Source of the DNA: Streptomyces sp. F001
GTDB taxonomy: Bacteria > Actinomycetota > Actinomycetes > Streptomycetales > Streptomycetaceae
Length of the DNA: 64,000 nt
Assembly (NCBI RefSeq): GCF_004187715.1
Contig: NZ_QZWF01000002.1
Span: forward strand, 124,001 to 188,000
Direction: 5' to 3'
Made by a program: the position numbers and the translations under genes. Shown here piece by piece: positions 44,757-55,262 of this stretch. Below the pieces are notes generated by a model. It was not told the DNA's origin. It made no database searches and saw only the letters and a list, made by a program, of their open reading frames with translations. How positions within the stretch are numbered: the stretch's first letter is position 1; every line of letters begins with the position of its first letter.

Positions 44757-45638
44757 ATGCCCCTGCGCACCCGGCAACGTTGTCATGCCGCCCTGACCGG
44801 CCTCGCCGCCTTCGCTCTCGCCACCGCCGCCGTCCTGTCCGCCGCCCCGTCCGCCACGGCCGCCGACACCTGGACCGAGGCCGGCTCCGACCGCGCCGAT
44901 CCGCTGACCGAGAGCCAGGGTCTGACCTCCGTCGAGGTCCCGGCCGGAAGCCCCAACCGCTACACGGGAATCGGCACGATCCCCGCCGGTGTCGGCAGCC
45001 GCGGCTGGAACCACGTCGGCGACCCCGACGCCTCCTACGGGGGCTTCTACATCGAGCCGTACCAGCGGGACTCGGGCACCACGAAGATGTTCCGGGTGCA
45101 GGCCCCCGGCGGCACCTGGTCGGAGTACGTGCACACGCTCAGTGCCGGGGAGGCGCTGAACAACTCCTGGGTCGCCGTCTCACCGGGCGGACAGTGGATG
45201 CTCGCGGGCGAGTGGGGCACCATGAACCGTCTGCTGGTCTTCCCGACCCCGGGCGTCAACCCGGGCACCTCCCCGGCGGCGAACCTCCCGCAGGCCTCCA
45301 CCGTCCACCTCGACCACGCCGTGCGTGACGTGCAGGGCTGCGACTTCGTGAGCGCCACTCGCCTGCTGTGCTCCTCGGACGACCCGGCCGGCACGCTCTT
45401 CGGCATGACCAAGCCGCTGCTCCAGATCGACCTGTCGGCCGAGCCGAACGGCACGGCCGACGTGACCGGCCATGTCACGGCCCTGCGGCAGCTCCCCTTG
45501 CGCAGCGGCTGCTCGGGCACGTTCGAGACGGAGGGCATCGACTACGACCGCCGCACCGGCACTCTGCGCGTGATCGTCCTGTCGCCGGGCTTCTGCATCC
45601 TGACGGACAGCGTGACGTACCGCTTCACGAAGAGCTGA
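44757..45638 (+). CDS. Secreted protein, unknown function
   Basis: A 293-residue protein with a Sec signal (about 1-35, LTGLAAFALATAAVLSAAPSATA). The mature part is rich in Gly, Ser, Thr and aromatic residues with a repeated strand pattern (VEVPAGSPNRYTGIGTIPAG, NNSWVAVSPGGQWMLAGEWG, VRDVQGCDFVSATRLLCSSDD), suggesting a beta-propeller-like fold. Four Cys residues (QGCDF, RLLC, SGCSG, GFCIL) may form two disulfides. GAGGAG precedes ATG 44757. I do not recognise the family. Confidence 0.8.
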   Translation: MPLRTRQRCHAALTGLAAFALATAAVLSAAPSATAADTWTEAGSDRADPLTESQGLTSVEVPAGSPNRYTGIGTIPAGVGSRGWNHVGDPDASYGGFYIEPYQRDSGTTKMFRVQAPGGTWSEYVHTLSAGEALNNSWVAVSPGGQWMLAGEWGTMNRLLVFPTPGVNPGTSPAANLPQASTVHLDHAVRDVQGCDFVSATRLLCSSDDPAGTLFGMTKPLLQIDLSAEPNGTADVTGHVTALRQLPLRSGCSGTFETEGIDYDRRTGTLRVIVLSPGFCILTDSVTYRFTKS

Positions 45639-45729
45639 CCCGTCGGACCGAGCGACGCTCCTCTCGGGGCTGTGCGTCCCGGAATGTGGTGGTTTTCTTG
45701 GAGTGCGGCGCGGTGTCGCGGGGGAACTC

Positions 45730-45745
45730 GCTGCGGTACCGCAGC
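45730..45745. promoter_or_regulatory. Perfect 16-base palindrome
   Basis: GCTGCGGTACCGCAGC lies 24 bases before the start of the next gene, where it could be an operator or an mRNA hairpin. Nothing links it to a particular regulator. Confidence 0.35.
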
Positions 45746-45769
45746 GCGGCCACGAGAGGAGCGATCAGG

Positions 45770-46141
45770 ATGGACAGTGAGCGACTGCACCCGGAGTCCG
45801 TCTCGGTGGAGATCAGCGGATGCAGCAAGGAGGACGCCCGGATCGTGTTCGACACGCTGTGCGCGTGCTTCGCCTCGGACCGGTGCTCCGACGACGTGCC
45901 GCAGGAGTGGCACCAGACCCGGCCGACGGTGTGGCTGGGCACGTTCGACGTCGCCGAACCGCACGAGGGCGCCCGCCCGGCCGGCCGGCTCACGTCCTCC
46001 GTGGAGGCCGACGTGCAGGGTGGCTACTGGGCCATCGACCGCTTCCGCACCACCCTGAACGACCTGTTCACGGTGCGCGACCTCTGCACGGCCTCCGGCG
46101 ACCAGGAGCGGGAACTGCACGTACGGCTGGAAAGCAGGTGA
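45770..46141 (+). CDS. Small hypothetical cytoplasmic protein
   Basis: A 123-residue acidic protein with a good ribosome site (GAGAGGAG). It has predicted alternating strands and helices (SVSVEISGCSKEDARIVFDTL; GRLTSSVEADVQGGYWAIDRF), three Cys residues clustered in CACFASDRC and another in DLCTAS. Codon use is normal. No known domain is evident. It is monocistronic between a secreted protein and the dienoyl-CoA reductase. Confidence 0.75.
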   Translation: MDSERLHPESVSVEISGCSKEDARIVFDTLCACFASDRCSDDVPQEWHQTRPTVWLGTFDVAEPHEGARPAGRLTSSVEADVQGGYWAIDRFRTTLNDLFTVRDLCTASGDQERELHVRLESR

Positions 46142-46159
46142 CCTGGCTCTCCCTTGTTG

Positions 46160-48244
<2,085 letters not shown>

Positions 48245-48273
48245 GTCCCGGGGGCGTCCCTAGGATGACCCCC

Positions 48274-48825
48274 ATGTCACTCCCGCACGCGATTCTCACC
48301 GCCCTGCTCGAAAAGCCGTCCTCGGGGCTGGAGCTGACCCGCCGGTTCGACAGGTCGATCGGCTACTTCTGGTCGGCGACGCATCAGCAGATCTATCGCG
48401 AGCTGGGAAAACTGGAGGCCGAAGGCCTGATCCGGGCCCTGCCGGCCGAGCAGCCGGTCCGCGGGCAGAAGAAGAGTTACGAGGTTCTGCCCGCGGGCCG
48501 CGCCGAACTGGCCCGCTGGACCGCCGCCGCGCAGGACCCCAAGCCGCACCGCGACACACTGCTGCTGCGGCTGCGCGCCGCGGCCATGGTCGGCACCGCA
48601 GGGCTGGAAGCCGATCTGCGCCGCCATCTCGACCTGCACCGGCAGCAGTTGGCCGAGTACGAGAAGATCGAGCAGCGCGACTTCCCGCCCGGCAAGGACA
48701 GCGCCCAGGATCGGCTCCAGCACCTCGTGCTGCGGGCGGGCATCGACCTGGAGACCTTCTGGACGCAATGGCTCGAGCACGCACTGGCGGAGTTCGCCGA
48801 ACTGCCGGGCCGCGACGCGAAGTGA
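48274..48825 (+). CDS. PadR family regulator
   Basis: A 183-residue regulator. The winged helix opens SLPHAILTALLEKPSSGLELTRRFDRSIGYFW, with HQQIYRELGKLEAEGLI as recognition helix and wing. The C-terminal helical dimerisation domain resembles the Vir/PadR group and covers about 95-175. It follows the dienoyl-CoA reductase by 29 bases on the same strand and may be cotranscribed. It is an alternative to the distant MarR protein as regulator of the palindrome at 46160-46173. Confidence 0.92.
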   Translation: MSLPHAILTALLEKPSSGLELTRRFDRSIGYFWSATHQQIYRELGKLEAEGLIRALPAEQPVRGQKKSYEVLPAGRAELARWTAAAQDPKPHRDTLLLRLRAAAMVGTAGLEADLRRHLDLHRQQLAEYEKIEQRDFPPGKDSAQDRLQHLVLRAGIDLETFWTQWLEHALAEFAELPGRDAK

Positions 48826-48849
48826 GCGCGGACGAGCCTCAGAGCCGGT

Positions 48850-49383
48850 TCAGAGCCGGTAGGGCTTCGAGCGGCGGCGCAGGAACCAGGCCGCTGCGAT
48901 GACACCGGTGCCCACCAGCGCCCCGCCCGCCACCAAGGTGATGGTGCCGTAGTCCCTGGTCGAGCCGCCGACCCCGCCGACCACACCGCGCGACGGCGAG
49001 GACGTCGTCGAGATCGTGGGCGTGGAGCCGGAGGAGACGATGACGGACTGGGTGCCGGCGGTGTTGTTGTTCGAGCACATGACGATGACGGTGTACGTAC
49101 CGGGGCTGACGTTCGACCAGGCCGCGGACTGCAGACCGCTCGAGCCCGACAGCGACACCTGGCGGCCCTCGGCGAAGGTCGCCTGGTTGCTGTTGAGGAG
49201 CGAGGCGGTGCCCCAGCTGCCGTTGATCTGGGTGCACGCGCTGGTCGTCACCGAGACCGTCGAGCCGGCCGTGCTCACCGAGATCCCGTTGACCGCGACG
49301 GCCGGTCCGGCGGCCAGGGCCAGTGGCAGTGCGGCGGCGGCTGCGGTCAGCCCGGAGCGGAGAAGTGGCTGAGAAGTAGGCAT
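48850..49383 (-). CDS. Secreted, C-terminally membrane-anchored surface protein
   Basis: A 177-residue protein. A signal peptide at about 1-30 (LTAAAAALPLALAAGPAVA) precedes a beta-rich ectodomain with two Cys residues (TSACTQING, VMCSNN) that could form a disulfide. A Ser/Thr/Gly linker leads to a C-terminal membrane span (about 146-168) ending in RRRSKPYRL. No LPxTG/LAxTG motif is seen, so anchoring is by the span. ATG 49383 follows GGAGGACAG. Function unknown. Confidence 0.8.
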   Translation of the reverse strand: MPTSQPLLRSGLTAAAAALPLALAAGPAVAVNGISVSTAGSTVSVTTSACTQINGSWGTASLLNSNQATFAEGRQVSLSGSSGLQSAAWSNVSPGTYTVIVMCSNNNTAGTQSVIVSSGSTPTISTTSSPSRGVVGGVGGSTRDYGTITLVAGGALVGTGVIAAAWFLRRRSKPYRL

Positions 49384-49548
49384 GGGACTGTCCTCCGGCG
49401 GCACGGTTGGCGGTACATCCCTTGCGCCGCCTGGGGTCGGGAAACGCCCGTGCTGCCTCAGTGGCAGCCAACGTGGCCCCGGCCCGCCCCGCATGCGGGC
49501 ATCCCCCGTGCAGGTGACGTAATCCACCATCCGGCTCAGACGGGTGGC

Positions 49549-50532
49549 TCACGGCCTTGCGGCAGCGCCCGTCGTGACCGTCCGTTCCGCCGAGAAGCCG
49601 CCCCAGGTGCCGTCCGGGAGCCTGGCCCGGATTCGCACCCGATGGGTCACCCCGGTCTCCCGGCCCAGGTAGAAGCTGTACGTCGCCCGGTCGCGCGGCG
49701 CCGTCCCGCCCCAGACGAGGGAGGTGGCCGGACGGCCGTCGAGGTGGACCTGGTACTCCGTGATCACCCCGTCGGCCTCGGGCGGCACCCAGGACAGGTC
49801 GATGTGGTACGCCCCGTCGGCGCGCCGGGTCGTCGCCCGGAACCCGGTGGGCGCAGTGCCGCGCCCGTCGTCCGTGCCCGGTGCGGTGGTGAGCCGGACG
49901 ACCCGGCTCGCGGACGAGACACGGCCGGCTGCGTCCCGCGCGCGCACGGTGAAGGAGTAGCGGGTGCCGGGTCTGAGCCCGGTCACCATGGTCGCGGTCT
50001 GCGCCCCGCTCACGCTGTGGATCTTCGTGGCGCCCTGATGGATGTCGTACGAGGCCACTCCACGATCGTCCGTCGAGGCGGCCCACGACAACTGGACGGC
50101 CCGGTTGCCGACGGCCCGTCCCTGCGCCGCGCCGGGCCGCGACGGGGCCGAGCGGTCGACCGGGCCGACGGCGGGTGTGGTGGCCCGGACCCCCCGGCTG
50201 GGCGGCCCGAGCCGCCCGTCCGTGTCGCGCGCCCGCACGGTGAAGACGTATGCCGTCGACGGGGTGAGGCGGGTGACGTCGGCCATGTGCGCGGAGCCGG
50301 GCACCTCCTTGACCTTGGTGGCGTTCCGGTACACCTCGTAGGCGCTGATGCCGGAGGACACCGCGTTCCACATCACATGGACGCTCGTCGCGCTCCCTGC
50401 CGTGGCGGTCACCCCCGTCGGCGCCCCGGGCAGCCTGCCGTCGTCGGCCGCTCCTGTGCCGCCCGCGCCGCAGGCGGAGACCAGCAGCAGCGTGCCGCAG
50501 ACGAGGGCAGCGGGAACGGGGACGCGTCGCAC
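49549..50532 (-). CDS. Lipoprotein with three fibronectin type III domains
   Basis: A 327-residue protein with lipobox VSAC (Cys21). FN3 domain 1 spans about 35-120 (PGAPTGVTATAGSATSVHVMWNAV), domain 2 about 130-215 (VQLSWAASTDDRGVASYDIHQ) and domain 3 about 225-320 (HIDLSWVPPEADGVITEYQVHL). No catalytic domain is present, so it is likely a surface adhesion or polysaccharide-contact protein. A DasR-type site lies 30 bases before its start, linking it to amino-sugar control and to the divergent chitosanase. Confidence 0.88.
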   Translation of the reverse strand: MRRVPVPAALVCGTLLLVSACGAGGTGAADDGRLPGAPTGVTATAGSATSVHVMWNAVSSGISAYEVYRNATKVKEVPGSAHMADVTRLTPSTAYVFTVRARDTDGRLGPPSRGVRATTPAVGPVDRSAPSRPGAAQGRAVGNRAVQLSWAASTDDRGVASYDIHQGATKIHSVSGAQTATMVTGLRPGTRYSFTVRARDAAGRVSSASRVVRLTTAPGTDDGRGTAPTGFRATTRRADGAYHIDLSWVPPEADGVITEYQVHLDGRPATSLVWGGTAPRDRATYSFYLGRETGVTHRVRIRARLPDGTWGGFSAERTVTTGAAARP

Positions 50533-50561
50533 CTCTGGGCCTCCGCTGACGGAGTGACGGC

Positions 50562-50577
50562 ACTGGTCCGGACCAAT
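50562..50577. promoter_or_regulatory. DasR-responsive element (dre) candidate
   Basis: ACTGGTCCGGACCAAT matches the dre consensus ACTGGTCTAGACCACT at 13 of 16 positions and is centred on the palindrome TTGGTCCGGACCAA-like core (TGGTCCGGACCA perfect). It lies 30 bases before the FN3 lipoprotein start and 325 bases before the divergent chitosanase. Confidence 0.75.
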
Positions 50578-50901
50578 ATGGCGCGGCTGGTGCGATCACA
50601 TCAAGAGGGCGGCGGGTGCCGGGCAGGCCGCGCGGTTACGTATGCTGAAGTTTCTCGCGGCTGAACTCTCCCTGAGGATCGGGGAGTTCATGCCGATGGC
50701 GCGGACCGCTGTCGTCGCTGATCCCGCGCCGGCACGGGCGGCCGGGCGGCCGGAGCCGACACCGGCTCGGGCGCCCGGCCCCTGGTGGACAGTTCGGGGC
50801 GCGCGCGCCATTTCCGGCCTCTTCGGGTGGCAGTGTGATCGCATCGGCAGCAGATTGGGGCCGAATGTCCCTCAGTGTCCCCCAGCAGAGAGTCTCTTAT
50901 C
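50578..50901 (+). other. Long leader/intergenic stretch before the chitosanase
   Basis: No convincing gene is seen here. GAACTC (50663-50668) and GAGTTC (50684-50689) enclose a further CCC/GGG pairing and could form a hairpin. An open frame from about 50642 runs into the chitosanase gene out of frame and is of low complexity. The stretch probably holds the chitosanase promoter. Confidence 0.5.
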
Positions 50902-51612
50902 GTGCGTGTCCAGCACTTCACGCTCGCCGCGGCAGGCGCCGCCCTGCTCGCCACGACCGTGTCCACCCCCGTCCATCCCGATCCGGACTTCGCCATACGG
51001 CACCAGCGGACGACCGTGCCGCACGAAGGCACCGTGACGGCCGCCGACCTGCTGGCCAAGGTGAGGGACTGCACCCCCGTTTCGAACGGCCGCTACCGCA
51101 CCGACCGCGACACCGCGGCCACCGTCCCCGTCTGCGGCACACACGATGCCGTCTTCTGGAAGGCGGACATGGACATCGACTGCGACGGCCGCCCCGGCAT
51201 CCACTGCAACAGCGCCACCGACCCGTACTTCCTCCCCAGTACGGCCTTCCAGCAGTCCGACGGACGCTACTTGGACGCCGAGCGCCTGCCCTACGTCGTC
51301 GTGCCCATGCCGAGCGACATCTGGAACTACCGCGACCACGGCGTACGCGGCGGATCGGTGGTCGCCGTCGTCTACCGCGACCAGGTGCAGTACGCGGTCG
51401 TCGGTGACACCGGGCCGGCCGACATCATCGGCGAGGCGTCGTACGCCACCGCCGCGGCGCTCGGTATCCCGCCCGACCCGCGGGCCGGCGGCACGGACTC
51501 CGGTGTCACCTACATCGTCTTCAAGGACTCCCAGGCCTCACCCATCGAGAGCCACGAGGCCGCAGTCTCGGAAGGGGAGCGGCTGGCGCGCCAGTTCGTC
51601 GGGGGATCCTGA
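50902..51612 (+). CDS. Secreted GH75 chitosanase
   Basis: About 236 residues from GTG 50902. A signal peptide at about 1-25 (FTLAAAGAALLATTVSTP) is followed by the single GH75 domain. MDIDCDGRPGIHCNSATDPYF is highly characteristic of the family, and the acidic catalytic pair is probably in VVGDTGPADIIGEAS (Asp and Glu). Cys pairs support extracytoplasmic folding. It hydrolyses chitosan to oligosaccharides. GTG 50875 in the same frame would give nine more residues; no ribosome site is strong at either. Confidence 0.92.
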   Translation: MRVQHFTLAAAGAALLATTVSTPVHPDPDFAIRHQRTTVPHEGTVTAADLLAKVRDCTPVSNGRYRTDRDTAATVPVCGTHDAVFWKADMDIDCDGRPGIHCNSATDPYFLPSTAFQQSDGRYLDAERLPYVVVPMPSDIWNYRDHGVRGGSVVAVVYRDQVQYAVVGDTGPADIIGEASYATAAALGIPPDPRAGGTDSGVTYIVFKDSQASPIESHEAAVSEGERLARQFVGGS

Positions 51613-51619
51613 TCCGCCG

Positions 51620-52381
51620 TCAGACGGCCGACCAGCCGTCGTCGACGGGCAGGATCGCCCCGTTGATGTTGCTCGCCGCGTCCGAGGCGAGGAACACGAT
51701 CGCGGCGGCCTGCTCCTCGGGCTGGGCCAGACGGCCGACGTTGACGAAGTGCGGGCCCAGAGCCGCGGGCCCGTGGGCGTCGGCCTCGGCCTCCACGACG
51801 ATGCCGGTCTGCGTGCCGCCCGGCGCGATGGCGTTCGCCCGGATGCCCTGCTTGCGGTACATCACGGCGAGGGACTTCGTCAGGCCCACCACCCCGTGCT
51901 TGGACGCCGTGTACGCGGCACCCGCGGCGCTGCCCCGCAGACCGGCCTCGGAGGCGGTGTTGACGATCGCGCCCCGGCCGGCCGCGAGCATGTGCGGCAG
52001 CACAGCCCGGGTGAGCAGGAAGGGCGCGGTGAGGTTGACCCGTATGACCCGCTCCCACTCCGCGTCGCCGACGTCCGCGAGTGCCGACATCCGGTCCATG
52101 ATCCCGGCGTTGTTCACCAGGACGTCCACCCCGCCGAAGCGCTCGACCGTGGTCTGCGCGACCCGGTCCACCACGGCCTGCTCGCTCAGGTCGCCCGTGA
52201 CGGCGACGGCCGTGCCGCCCGCCTGCTCGATCTCCTTGACGGTGGTGTCCGCGCCCTCGGCGTCGAGGTCCGCCACCACGACCCGGGCCCCTTCCCCGGC
52301 GAAGGCCAGGGCGGCGGCGCGCCCGATGCCCGAGCCCGCTCCGGTGACGATGACGCTGCGGCCGTCCAGTCCAGTGGTCAT
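51620..52381 (-). CDS. Short-chain dehydrogenase/reductase
   Basis: A 253-residue classical SDR. Cofactor motif TGAGSGIG is at about 13-20, NNAG at about 90-93, and the catalytic Ser/Tyr/Lys is in NTASEAG and YTASK. VVADLDAEG after the second strand indicates NAD preference (Asp at the strand end). It is divergent from the TetR gene across 132 bases and is probably its target. Substrate unknown. ATG 52381 follows AGGAG. Confidence 0.93.
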   Translation of the reverse strand: MTTGLDGRSVIVTGAGSGIGRAAALAFAGEGARVVVADLDAEGADTTVKEIEQAGGTAVAVTGDLSEQAVVDRVAQTTVERFGGVDVLVNNAGIMDRMSALADVGDAEWERVIRVNLTAPFLLTRAVLPHMLAAGRGAIVNTASEAGLRGSAAGAAYTASKHGVVGLTKSLAVMYRKQGIRANAIAPGGTQTGIVVEAEADAHGPAALGPHFVNVGRLAQPEEQAAAIVFLASDAASNINGAILPVDDGWSAV

Positions 52382-52441
52382 GGGTGTGCTCCTAAGGGGT
52401 GAGGGGAGGGGCGCCGGGCCCGGTGCGGTCCACCGTACGAC

Positions 52442-52464
52442 TTATTGTCTGTGAGTGACATAAA
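52442..52464. promoter_or_regulatory. TetR operator candidate
   Basis: TTATTGTC (52442-52449) and GACATAAA (52457-52464) form an imperfect inverted repeat with the inner TGTC/GACA exact, in the divergent SDR-TetR region. Confidence 0.35.
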
Positions 52465-52513
52465 ATCGTGGTGGAGAATTCCGGAGGACCGAACACCGGC
52501 GCCGGAGGAACAG

Positions 52514-53152
52514 ATGACTGCAGCCCGCGGACGGACGGGCCGACCGCCCCTGACCGAGGAACGCAAGGCCGAGATCCGGCTGGAGATCGCCCGGGCGGCG
52601 GTCGATCTGTTCGTGCGTCAGGGGGTCACCGCGACCACCGGCGAGCAGATCGGGCAGGCCGTCGGCGTCTCGGCGCGAACCGTGTGGCGGTACTTCCCGA
52701 GCAAGGAGAACTGCGTACGTCCCCTGTTCTCGGCCGGCATCGACCTGATCGCCGCATGCCTGCGCGACTGGCGGCCCGGGCAGCCCCTCGTGGCGGCCCT
52801 GGAGCGGGCGTTCAGCACCGGGCAGGAACGGGTGACCGGGACCGAAGGCGCCACGCTGGGGGCGCTGGTACGCCTGACCCGGACGGAGCCGGGCCTGCGC
52901 GCGGTGTGGCTCCAGACCTACGATGAGGCCGAGCCGGCCTTCGCCCGCGCCCTCGCCGAACGGGCCGGGCTGCCCGCCGACGACCTGCGGCCGGCGATCC
53001 AGGCGGCGATGCTCAACGCCGCCCTGCGCGCCGCGGTCGAGCACCATGCCTGGCGCACCGCCGACGCGGCCACCGACCGCCGCACGGCGCAGACCGAGCT
53101 GGCCGGTGCCGTGCGCTCGGCTGTTGCGCTGGCGGCGGAGGGGATCACCTGA
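52514..53152 (+). CDS. TetR family transcriptional regulator
   Basis: A 212-residue regulator. HTH at about 20-60 (RAAVDLFVRQGVTATTGEQIGQAVGVSARTVWRYFPSKE, in parts). The C-terminal ligand domain (about 70-205) resembles the MftR-like group. GGAGGAAC precedes ATG 52514, so a longer TTG-initiated frame from 52445 is not needed. It is probably a repressor of the divergent SDR gene and itself. Confidence 0.92.
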   Translation: MTAARGRTGRPPLTEERKAEIRLEIARAAVDLFVRQGVTATTGEQIGQAVGVSARTVWRYFPSKENCVRPLFSAGIDLIAACLRDWRPGQPLVAALERAFSTGQERVTGTEGATLGALVRLTRTEPGLRAVWLQTYDEAEPAFARALAERAGLPADDLRPAIQAAMLNAALRAAVEHHAWRTADAATDRRTAQTELAGAVRSAVALAAEGIT

Positions 53153-53206
53153 CCGGCATGCCGGTCGATGGGGAGGAGGGAACTGGCCCCCCTGTGGGCG
53201 TGGGCG

Positions 53207-53617
53207 TCACACCTTCCGGTACGTGTACGCCTCCCCGGCCGCCGCCTCCACCGCGTCGAGGTCGGCTCCGGTGGCCGCTGTGACGACCGCGGCGATGGCA
53301 CCCTCGACGAACGGCGCGTCCACCAGGCGGGCGCCGGTGGGGAGTTCGTCGCCCTCGGCGAGGAGCGCCTTCACGGTGAGGACGGCACTGCCGAGGTCGG
53401 CGAGGACGGCGACCCCGGCACCGCGGTCCACGGACGCGGCCGCGGCGGAGATCAGCTCCGCGCTGGTACCGAGCTCACCGCCCTCGGTGCCGCCGGCCGG
53501 GGCGACGGGCACCGCCGTGCCGCCGCCCGACAGCGCCTTCGCCAGCTCGGCAACGGACGCGGCCACCTGCGCGCTGTGCGACACCAGCACGATCCCGACC
53601 AGCTTCGCGTCACTCAT
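53207..53617 (-). CDS. dhaM: Dihydroxyacetone kinase phosphotransfer subunit DhaM
   Basis: A 136-residue PTS EIIA-mannose-like protein. The phosphoryl-accepting His14 is in VLVSHSAQVA, and VLADLGSAVLTVKALLAEG is conserved. It has only the EIIA domain, with no fused HPr or EI part, so it must be phosphorylated by the general PTS proteins. The start overlaps the dhaL stop by eight bases. Confidence 0.93.
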   Translation of the reverse strand: MSDAKLVGIVLVSHSAQVAASVAELAKALSGGGTAVPVAPAGGTEGGELGTSAELISAAAASVDRGAGVAVLADLGSAVLTVKALLAEGDELPTGARLVDAPFVEGAIAAVVTAATGADLDAVEAAAGEAYTYRKV

Positions 53618-54209
53618 CGGCGGCCTCCACGAGCCCCGCGATGAGCAGCGCCGACGAAGTGGCGCCCGGGTCCTGGTGCCCGATGCTCCGCTCGCCGAGA
53701 TAGCTCGCCCGGCCCTTGCGGGCCTGCAACGGAGTCGTCGCCAGGGCGCCCTGCTCGGCGGCGGCCCGTGCCGCGCCGAAGGAGTCACCGAGCGCGTCCA
53801 CCGCCGGCACCAGCGCATCGATCATCGTCTTGTCGCCGGGCGCGGCGCCACCGAGCTGCATCACCGCGTCCACGCCCGCCCGCAGCGCCTCGGCGAGCTG
53901 TTCCTCGCCGACCTCGGCCGCGTCCCCGAGCGCCTTGCCGGTCCGCCGCAGCAGCGTGCCGTACAGCGGCCCGGAGGCACCGCCGACCGTCGAGATGAGC
54001 TGCCGCCCGGCCAGCATCAGGATCGCGCCGGGCGTGTCCGGGGCCTCCTTCTCCAGCGTCGCGATCACTGCGGTGAACCCGCGCTGGAGATTGCTGCCGT
54101 GGTCGGCGTCCCCGATGGGGGAGTCGAGGGCCGTGAGCCGTTCCGCCTCGCGGTCCACGGATGCGGCGGTCGCCGTCATCCAACGGCGGAAGAAGTCGGC
54201 GTCGAGCAC
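53610..54209 (-). CDS. dhaL: Dihydroxyacetone kinase nucleotide-binding subunit DhaL
   Basis: A 199-residue helical protein. The Mg-ADP ligands are the Asp residues in DSPIGDADHGSNLQRGF (about residues 29-45), with LISTVGGASGPLYGTLL and MIDALVPAVDAL also conserved. It transfers phosphate from DhaM to dihydroxyacetone bound on DhaK. ATG 54209 follows AAGGAGA. A 60-base gap with a tandem repeat separates it from dhaK. Confidence 0.95.
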   Translation of the reverse strand: MLDADFFRRWMTATAASVDREAERLTALDSPIGDADHGSNLQRGFTAVIATLEKEAPDTPGAILMLAGRQLISTVGGASGPLYGTLLRRTGKALGDAAEVGEEQLAEALRAGVDAVMQLGGAAPGDKTMIDALVPAVDALGDSFGAARAAAEQGALATTPLQARKGRASYLGERSIGHQDPGATSSALLIAGLVEAADE

Positions 54210-54221
54210 TGGATCTCCTTG

Positions 54222-54249
54222 CGTGGTAGGTACGGCGTGGTAGGTACGG
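54222..54249. repeat. 14-base tandem duplication between dhaK and dhaL
   Basis: CGTGGTAGGTACGG occurs twice in direct succession (54222-54235 and 54236-54249), about 12 bases before the dhaL start. It looks like a slippage duplication that lengthened the intergenic spacer. Confidence 0.8.
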
Positions 54250-54269
54250 TGATCGCCTGGACCGCCTCG

Positions 54270-55262
54270 TCACCCACCCCACCGCAGGCCCGGCGTCCGC
54301 ACCGGCGCGTCCCACAGTCGCAGCAGTTCCTCGTCGATCTGGCAGAGGGTGACCGAGGCACCCGCCATGTCGAGGGAGGTGACGTAGTTGCCGACGAGGG
54401 TGCGGGCGACGGCGACCCCGCGCTCGGCCAGCACCCGCTGCACCTCGGCGTTGAAGCCGTACAGCTCCAGCAGCGGTGTCGCCCCCATGCCGTTGACCAG
54501 GACCAGGACGGGATTGCGCGGCGCGAGGTCCTCCAGGACGGCGTGCACCGCGAAGTCGGCGATCTCCCGCGAGGTCATCATCGCCCGCCGCTCCCGGCCG
54601 GGCTCCCCGTGGATGCCGATGCCCAGCTCCAGCTCGCCGGGCGGCAGATCGAAGGTGGGGGTGCCCTTCGCGGGTGTCGTGCACGCGCTCAGCGCCACGC
54701 CGAAGCTGCGGGAGGCCTCGTTGACCTGCCGGGCGATCGCCTCGACCCGCTCCAGCGGCTGGCCCTCCTCGGCGGCGGCCCCGGCGATCTTCTCCACGAA
54801 CAGCGTCGCGCCCGTCCCGCGCCGCCCGGCCGTGTAGAGGCTGTCGGTGACCGCCACGTCGTCGTTGACCAGCACCTTGGCGACCTGGATGCCCTCGTCC
54901 TCGGCGAGCTCGGCCGCCATGTCGAAATTGAGCACGTCACCGGTGTAGTTCTTCACGACGAACAGCACCCCGGCCCCGCTGTCCACGGCCGCCGCCGCCC
55001 GCAGCATCTGGTCCGGCACCGGCGACGTGAAGACCTCCCCGGGGCAGGCCGCCGACAGCATGCCGGGCCCGACGAACCCGCCGTGCAGCGGCTCGTGCCC
55101 CGAGCCGCCACCGGAGACGAGCGCCACCTTCCCGGCGACGGGCGCGTCCCGCCGTACGATCACCCGGTTCTCCACGTCGACGGTCAGCTCGGGATGCGCC
55201 GCCGCCAGGCCCCGCAGTGCATCGGCGACGACGGTCTCCGGGACGTTGATGAGCATCTTCAC
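54270..55262 (-). CDS. dhaK: Dihydroxyacetone kinase substrate-binding subunit DhaK
   Basis: A 330-residue protein. SGGGSGHEPLHGGFVGPGML is the conserved phosphate-site segment, and the His that binds dihydroxyacetone covalently is in LGIGIHGEPG. KNYTGDVLNF and LVNGMGATPLLELY are typical. It is the first gene of a leftward dhaKLM operon producing dihydroxyacetone phosphate for glycolysis. AGGAGGC precedes ATG 55262. Confidence 0.96.
   Translation of the reverse strand: MKMLINVPETVVADALRGLAAAHPELTVDVENRVIVRRDAPVAGKVALVSGGGSGHEPLHGGFVGPGMLSAACPGEVFTSPVPDQMLRAAAAVDSGAGVLFVVKNYTGDVLNFDMAAELAEDEGIQVAKVLVNDDVAVTDSLYTAGRRGTGATLFVEKIAGAAAEEGQPLERVEAIARQVNEASRSFGVALSACTTPAKGTPTFDLPPGELELGIGIHGEPGRERRAMMTSREIADFAVHAVLEDLAPRNPVLVLVNGMGATPLLELYGFNAEVQRVLAERGVAVARTLVGNYVTSLDMAGASVTLCQIDEELLRLWDAPVRTPGLRWGG

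Noticed and set aside
52445..52513. TetR regulator starting at TTG 52445.
   Set aside because: GGAGGAAC before ATG 52514 gives the normal start, and the extra residues would cover the candidate operator.
54222..54249. The direct repeat near dhaL as an attachment site of an integrated element.
   Set aside because: The copies are adjacent and lie within an intact operon; no integrase or tRNA is present.
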